Source: Methylococcaceae bacterium (GTDB taxonomy: Bacteria; Pseudomonadota; Gammaproteobacteria; Methylococcales; Methylomonadaceae). Taken from it: 64,000 nt of DNA. The stretch covers positions 124,001 through 188,000 of the forward strand of contig JADKAL010000014.1 in NCBI GenBank assembly GCA_016715325.1. Reading direction: 5' to 3'. A program made the position numbers and the translations under genes. The notes beneath the pieces were generated by a model that was not told where the DNA came from, did not search any database, and saw nothing but the letters and a program-made list of their open reading frames with translations. Below are positions 59,537 to 64,000 of the stretch, piece by piece; the stretch's first letter is position 1, and each line of letters starts with the position of its first letter.

Positions 59537-60946
59537 TTAACGTTTTTTAGGCGAATCCGGATTATTGCGCGGAGCGGGCGAATCGGGTTTAACAGGATCA
59601 GGCTTAGGTGCTGGCCTAGATTCCGGCTCCGGTTTCGGTAACGGCGCAGCTTTTGGAGGTTCTTGCCTTTCAGGCGGGGATTCTCTAACAACCCGTTCTT
59701 CCCGGCTAGGCTTAGGTTCAACGGGGATACGAGGCTCCGGCACAGGTCGATATACAGTGGAAGCGGGTTGATCGCGGCGTATCGGCGCTTCGTTTACCTG
59801 TTTATCGACCGGTTCTGGCCGACGTTGCGGTGTCTCGATTTGTTGGGGCTTGTCATTGCCGTTCATTCGGCTTTGGGTTTCTAATTCCGCTCTCGATTGC
59901 GGGATTTTAGGGAAAGATTGATTATCCTTATCCGGCCTTGGTATAGATGAGTTTTTTTGCTGATTTGACAGCTCATCTTTGACATTATCGCGCACACGGC
60001 TTTTATCAACGGCAGGTCTAGCTGTTTCTTCCGTTCGCTTTGCAGATTTTGTTGTGGATGATTCTGTTAGTTTTTCATGCTTACGATCTACAATTTCTCC
60101 GTTATTAACATTACTTTTTATATTATTCTTTGCGCTATTATTTCTGTTTGATTCGGATAAAGCTTTTCTTGTCTCATGATGTGCCGGTGGATTGTTCAGA
60201 GACTTGTCTGTCGACTCTATAAAGTTAGATGGTATCCGACCGGCTGATTTATTTTCTTTAACCACCGGAAACACCTCGGATTGCGACTGATGGAGTGAGC
60301 TTTCCTCCTTAGCGGATTCGGTTTTCATGCTAGGTGGTTTTTCAAGTTCTTCGGGTGAATTTAATCTATTGCGTGAATTTTTATCACTCAAAACTTGCTT
60401 CGACTTTTCAATAGCTTTTGAAATCACTGGCGCATCTTTCTTAGGCGGTTTTTCTAAGCGAGTTATAGGCATTTCTTGAGTTGAAATAGGTTTCATCTTT
60501 AGATTGGTAGTCAACTCTGGTTTGACCGGTGGCTGCGAAATGTGCCGAATCGGTTTAGGAAAGTCTTTCGGCGGTTTTGCCACAGGTTTCGTTACGGGGG
60601 GACGTTTAGGCGGTATTTCTGCAGGAATTACCGGTTTAACCGGTTTTGGTTTTTTTTGCGGAGGATTGCGATGATGTTTACTTCCCCAATACGGTTTGTC
60701 CAACTCATGACACTGAAAAGCAAGCGCACTCGGTGAGTCAGGATAACTGTATAGACCGTATGAATATTCCCAGCGCGGTTCGGGATAAAAGTTATAGTGC
60801 CAGTAAGGTTCCGGCGATAAATATTTAAGGTAAGGGTTGGTGCTTTGGGATGTTATTGGATTGCGGTCAGACGTTTTAATAGTTGAGCAACCGTTAATTG
60901 TCAGTGCAAAAACCAAGCATAATATCCCTTTTAATTTTGAATTCAC
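59537..60946 (-). CDS. Proline-rich lipoprotein, unknown function
   Basis: A 469-residue protein with lipobox LTINGC, which lipidates Cys20. A short aromatic region follows (residues 38-85: PEPYWHYNFYPEPRWEYSYG). The remainder is low-complexity, rich in P, K, E, S, N and R, and certainly disordered; the far C-terminus is PEP/PKP-rich (KPEPESRPAPKPDPVKPDSP). This resembles a periplasm-spanning or wall-associated tether, but no family is recognised. It converges with the efflux operon. Confidence 0.65.
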   Translation of the reverse strand: MNSKLKGILCLVFALTINGCSTIKTSDRNPITSQSTNPYLKYLSPEPYWHYNFYPEPRWEYSYGLYSYPDSPSALAFQCHELDKPYWGSKHHRNPPQKKPKPVKPVIPAEIPPKRPPVTKPVAKPPKDFPKPIRHISQPPVKPELTTNLKMKPISTQEMPITRLEKPPKKDAPVISKAIEKSKQVLSDKNSRNRLNSPEELEKPPSMKTESAKEESSLHQSQSEVFPVVKENKSAGRIPSNFIESTDKSLNNPPAHHETRKALSESNRNNSAKNNIKSNVNNGEIVDRKHEKLTESSTTKSAKRTEETARPAVDKSRVRDNVKDELSNQQKNSSIPRPDKDNQSFPKIPQSRAELETQSRMNGNDKPQQIETPQRRPEPVDKQVNEAPIRRDQPASTVYRPVPEPRIPVEPKPSREERVVRESPPERQEPPKAAPLPKPEPESRPAPKPDPVKPDSPAPRNNPDSPKKR

Positions 60947-61452
60947 AATCTGTCTCCCTGTAGATTATTTTCCGAAGACGTAACATACTTAAACCAACCT
61001 GAAATGAAGATGAACCGATAACTGAAAATCGCAATTTTAGGATCTTATTGATCCGGCCTTATGAAGGCTTAACTTCCGTTCCCCTTGAGCCTGTTGAAAG
61101 GCTTGATGTGCTTCGACTAGCTCAGCACGAACGGTTCAAACATTTAAAGGCCGGATCAATAATTTAGACAGCCTTCACACTCTAACTGAATTAAGCAAAC
61201 ACATCAGACTTTGATCGATATCGTCGTAATTTGATTTTTTCCTTTGCGAATCGGACTTTTGAGTCTTCTAAAAACATGCCTCTCTTATGCCGGGTAGTTT
61301 ACTTTACTGATGTCAATAGGTGTTTTTACCTATAGCTTATCGATCGAGAAAATTCATAATATCGCACTGGAATACTTGGAATTTGCCTTTTTTCTTGAAA
61401 GGTTGCTTCCTAAACCGCAAATAAATAATTTATATCAAAAGGATTTGAGCTT
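60947..61452. other. Intergenic region with MITE-like element
   Basis: About 500 bases without a gene, containing the element at 61045-61162 and, downstream, an AT-rich promoter region of the OmpA-domain gene. Confidence 0.55.
61045..61162. mobile_element. MITE-like element with 16-base terminal inverted repeats
   Basis: TTATTGATCCGGCCTT (61045-61060) and AAGGCCGGATCAATAA (61147-61162) are perfect inverted copies bounding a 118-base element without coding capacity. The interior has GCTTCGACTAGCTCAGCACG, a variant of a widely dispersed bacterial intergenic sequence. It may be a composite repeat rather than a true transposon relic. Confidence 0.55.
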
Positions 61453-62775
61453 ATGACGCAAGAAGAGTTAAAAAATGCGTTACTAGATGCATTGCTAGAA
61501 TACGAAACCTTAAAGAAAACAAGGCGTTTAAAAGCACTCAAAAAGGCGCTACGAGGTACTGTAATGGCAACTGTCATCGGTAGCGCCGGTTTTACAGGTG
61601 CTAACAGCGACCGTGCCAACCCGCTTCGAGAAACTCCAAAGGTAGAGTTTTCTAACCCGGTCGATATAGCGAAACAGCCAAGCACATCTCAAGAATTTTT
61701 CATTAAGGGTGTTGCTCACTTCGAATTAAATCGATTCACTTTAACTCCGGAATACGAGGCATGGTTAAGCGAAATAAGCAAACAATTTCCTAAAGGAACA
61801 GAGGTTAGCGTTATCGGTCGAGCAGACGGTCACGGCATTCCGCTGCACAACAAAAAACTGGGGCGACTACGTGCGATAGCGGTGGCCAATTTTTTAGTCG
61901 ACCACGGTATTAAAATCAAAGCTATTCACTGTAAAGTTTCCAAAAACGCCCCTATCGGCTGGATGGAACGTCGTGTCGATCTCATCGTAAATTCGGCACC
62001 CTTGCTTGCGAAAACAACTTCGAAGCCATCGGATATACAACAGGCTAGTAAACAACGACCAAATCTCCAGGCGCCGCAAAAAGCGTTAAGTACGATAGAT
62101 TATCATGATGCGCTTTTGCAGACTTTGCAGGAAAATGAAAATCAAACGCTTTTGAGGAAGTATAAAAATTCAGAACCTAAACCTGCTTATTCCGATACAA
62201 AAACTAAACCGGATCGATTAGTTAAACAACGTCTAAAGGTAAGCGGCGTTACGCATTTCGCCTTGAACCGACATACGTTGACTTCAACGCATAAAGAACG
62301 GTTACTTGACTTAATTAAGCAACTGCCCAAAGATGCCGAATTAACTGTTATCGGACGGACCGATTCGGTCGGCAACGACGATTTTAATAAAACACTAGGT
62401 ATGCAACGAGCCAAAACAGTGGCGATTTTTCTGGCTAATCAAGGAGTAAAAGTTAAAGCCGTTGCAAGCAAAGTATCCAGCGATAAATACGCCGGTTGGA
62501 TGGCCCGCCGCGTCGATATTATTGTCGATTCCGATTCCGCTCATCAACCGATCAGTCTTCCGCCGCCCGTTGTACAAGAATCAAAAGTCAGATCTGAATT
62601 TGAAGCCCAATTTATTTCTTCAATTCAACATAAAAAACCAAGAGCTATCGAGCGTGATGTATCGAGCATAATACAACATGCCCGTTACCGTTTTAACACG
62701 AATGAGTCCGGTGATGCATTTACAGAAACCGCACAGCGATGGTACGGGTTGGGAAAAGGCTTTAATGCAAGATAA
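61453..62775 (+). CDS. Protein with two OmpA-like domains
   Basis: A 440-residue protein with two copies of the OmpA-C peptidoglycan-binding fold. Copy one is about residues 87-178 (VAHFELNRFTLTPEYEAWL, GRADGHGIPLHNKKLGRLRA), copy two about 265-355 (VTHFALNRHTLTSTHKERLL, GRTDSVGNDDFNKTLGMQRA). Each has the Asp and Arg that bind diaminopimelate (RADGH, RTDSVGN and MARRVDIIVD). The N-terminus (LKNALLDALLEYETLKKTRR) is not a classical signal peptide, although a hydrophobic stretch follows (GTVMATVIGSAGFTGA). The two copies are similar in sequence and imply an internal duplication. Confidence 0.8.
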   Translation: MTQEELKNALLDALLEYETLKKTRRLKALKKALRGTVMATVIGSAGFTGANSDRANPLRETPKVEFSNPVDIAKQPSTSQEFFIKGVAHFELNRFTLTPEYEAWLSEISKQFPKGTEVSVIGRADGHGIPLHNKKLGRLRAIAVANFLVDHGIKIKAIHCKVSKNAPIGWMERRVDLIVNSAPLLAKTTSKPSDIQQASKQRPNLQAPQKALSTIDYHDALLQTLQENENQTLLRKYKNSEPKPAYSDTKTKPDRLVKQRLKVSGVTHFALNRHTLTSTHKERLLDLIKQLPKDAELTVIGRTDSVGNDDFNKTLGMQRAKTVAIFLANQGVKVKAVASKVSSDKYAGWMARRVDIIVDSDSAHQPISLPPPVVQESKVRSEFEAQFISSIQHKKPRAIERDVSSIIQHARYRFNTNESGDAFTETAQRWYGLGKGFNAR

Positions 62776-62928
62776 CGTTAAACCGGCGCTCAATTCGTCT
62801 GCCGGTAAGTCTGACTGTATATCGGTTAATTTAAGAATTTTTGAACATGACCTGTATTTATCCTGTCAGCCGCAAGCCAATCGGACAGCATTGTAGTAAG
62901 GCAAATCGGGGTAATTATGAATTGTAAG

Positions 62929-63999
62929 CTAACTCAGCATTTCCAAAGCTAATTGAGCCATATTTTTCGAGCCGCCGCCTTCGCCCAATAAGGTTTTTAC
63001 GCGACGCAGATCTTCTCGAATGAGATTTGCATAACTTTCATCGTTTAATAGCTTACTAATTTCTAAAGTGAGATTTTCGCCGGTGGCCTCGTGTTGAATC
63101 AATTCTTTAACAGCGGCTTTACCGAGAATGATGTTAGGCAATCCGATATAAGGCGTTTTAACCAGCAATCTGCCTAGCCAGTAGGTCAACGACGCTAATT
63201 TATAGGCGATAACCATCGGCACGCCCAAAAGGGCAATCTCCAACGTTGCCGTACCCGATGTTGTCATAATGGCGTCGCAGCATTGAATAACATCGTAGGG
63301 TTTCTTTTTGATGACTGTAATCAGCAATTTCGCCGACCTTAAATAGTCTTCTAATAAGGCATCGGGTATAGATTCCGCTTTAGGTAAAAGAAAATGAATG
63401 CCGGGAAATTTATTTTGTAATGTATGCGCTGCATCGAGCATAACCGGCAGCATCCTTTCGATTTCGTTTCTTCGGCTGCCGGGCAATATCCCGACTACAC
63501 GCGTGTTTTTGCCTAAACCGAATTGACGTAAATCCTCCTCTTTGCTGAATTGAGGACATACTTTATCCACCGACGGATGTCCCACATAACGAACCGGCAC
63601 GTTTTCCGCTTCGTAATAAGGCACTTCGAAAGGGAAAATTACGGCCATCATATCTATGACGGCGCCGTATTTTTTGACCCGGCCAGGACGCCAAGCCCAT
63701 ACTTGAGGGCTGACATAAAACAAAACCTTGATGCCGTTTTCCTTGGCAAACCGTGCCAGCTTGAAGTTGAATTCTTTGTAATCCACGCAGACTAACAGGT
63801 CGGGGCGGCTAGTTAACAGCATATTTTTCATGATTTTTAAGGCGCGGCGGATTTCGGCATAATGTTTGATTACCTCGATCACGCCGATAACGCCGATTCC
63901 AGAAGAGTCGTAGCTCAATTCAATGCCCACCAGCTTCATGCTGGTACTGCCCATGCCTATCCCTTTAATTCCCGGTTTTTGTTTTTTCAGTTCCAAAAA
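62929..63999 (-). CDS. lpxB: Lipid-A-disaccharide synthase LpxB, N-terminus outside window
   Basis: Joins UDP-diacylglucosamine and lipid X to form the lipid A disaccharide. Signatures are the internal LVCVDYKEFNFKLARFAKEN, YVSPQVWAWRPGRVKKYG, FPFEVPYYEAENVPVRYVGH and ILPGSRRNEIERMLPVM. The frame is open to the window edge, and the usual GE-SGD N-terminal motif is missing, so about 25-30 residues lie outside. The gene runs on the minus strand into the right end. Confidence 0.94.
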   Translation of the reverse strand, partial: FLELKKQKPGIKGIGMGSTSMKLVGIELSYDSSGIGVIGVIEVIKHYAEIRRALKIMKNMLLTSRPDLLVCVDYKEFNFKLARFAKENGIKVLFYVSPQVWAWRPGRVKKYGAVIDMMAVIFPFEVPYYEAENVPVRYVGHPSVDKVCPQFSKEEDLRQFGLGKNTRVVGILPGSRRNEIERMLPVMLDAAHTLQNKFPGIHFLLPKAESIPDALLEDYLRSAKLLITVIKKKPYDVIQCCDAIMTTSGTATLEIALLGVPMVIAYKLASLTYWLGRLLVKTPYIGLPNIILGKAAVKELIQHEATGENLTLEISKLLNDESYANLIREDLRRVKTLLGEGGGSKNMAQLALEMLS

Positions 64000-64000
64000 C

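Noticed and set aside
62678..62896. 72-codon frame overlapping the end of the OmpA-domain gene
   Set aside because: It lies in another frame of a well-supported gene and has no family likeness.

Overview
The window reads as chromosomal DNA of a gammaproteobacterium, most likely a methanotroph-type member of the order Methylococcales. This rests on the gammaproteobacterial core clusters (kdsD-kdsC-lptCAB-rpoN-hpf-rapZ, minCDE, recA-recX-alaS-lysC), moderate to low GC, and accessory genes such as sulfide:quinone oxidoreductase, a hyp operon and DUF2934 proteins. No methane-oxidation gene lies in the window, so the order is an inference. Both ends cut genes: a SNF2 helicase at the left and lpxB at the right. 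No rRNA, tRNA, CRISPR array or intact insertion sequence was seen.

Layout. 1-5.8 kb: SNF2 helicase, truD, a DUF2058 protein, dsbA, a frameshifted cytochrome c4 and engB. 6-8.6 kb: a small secreted protein and two membrane proteins. 8.8-13.9 kb: hydrogenase maturation operon in the order hypF-hypC-hypD-hypE on the minus strand, with hypF broken by two frameshifts. 14-17.1 kb: SulP transporter and sulfide:quinone oxidoreductase, the latter with a long upstream region holding a five-half-site operator array. 18-20.5 kb: Slp lipoprotein and a TIGR03032-GNAT fusion. 20.7-26.1 kb: an unusual surface locus with a structured leader, an STN/HEAT protein, a small secreted protein apparently starting at ATT, and a 945-residue outer-membrane protein with a His-rich loop. 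26.4-28.5 kb: a VCBS/RTX secreted protein with a frameshift. 29.4-37.6 kb: Kdo synthesis, LPS transport, sigma-54, ribosome hibernation, RapZ and the Min system. 37.9-40 kb: TPP riboswitch and thiC. 40-43.5 kb: a TetR regulator and an ECF sigma / anti-sigma / subtilase module. 43.9-47.4 kb: stress-type small genes (cNMP-like fold, two DUF2934 proteins, Hsp20, an M41-like protein with a degenerate metal motif, a host-attachment family protein). 47.6-54.2 kb: lysC, a trypco2 protein, a VapBC-type pair, alaS, recX and recA. 54.4-59.5 kb: a TetR-controlled four-gene ABC export operon. 59.5-64 kb: Pro-rich lipoprotein, a MITE-like repeat, a double OmpA-domain protein and lpxB.

The envelope is the common thread: KdsD/KdsC make Kdo, LptA/B/C carry LPS, LpxB makes lipid A, and several accessory loci encode surface or periplasmic proteins. 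The most system-like novelties are the sigma/anti-sigma/subtilase module, whose anti-sigma factor carries a periplasmic domain resembling a subtilisin propeptide, and the His-rich outer-membrane locus with its structured leader. Four genes need single-base frame corrections (five sites in all), so either the assembly has indel errors or these genes are recently broken.
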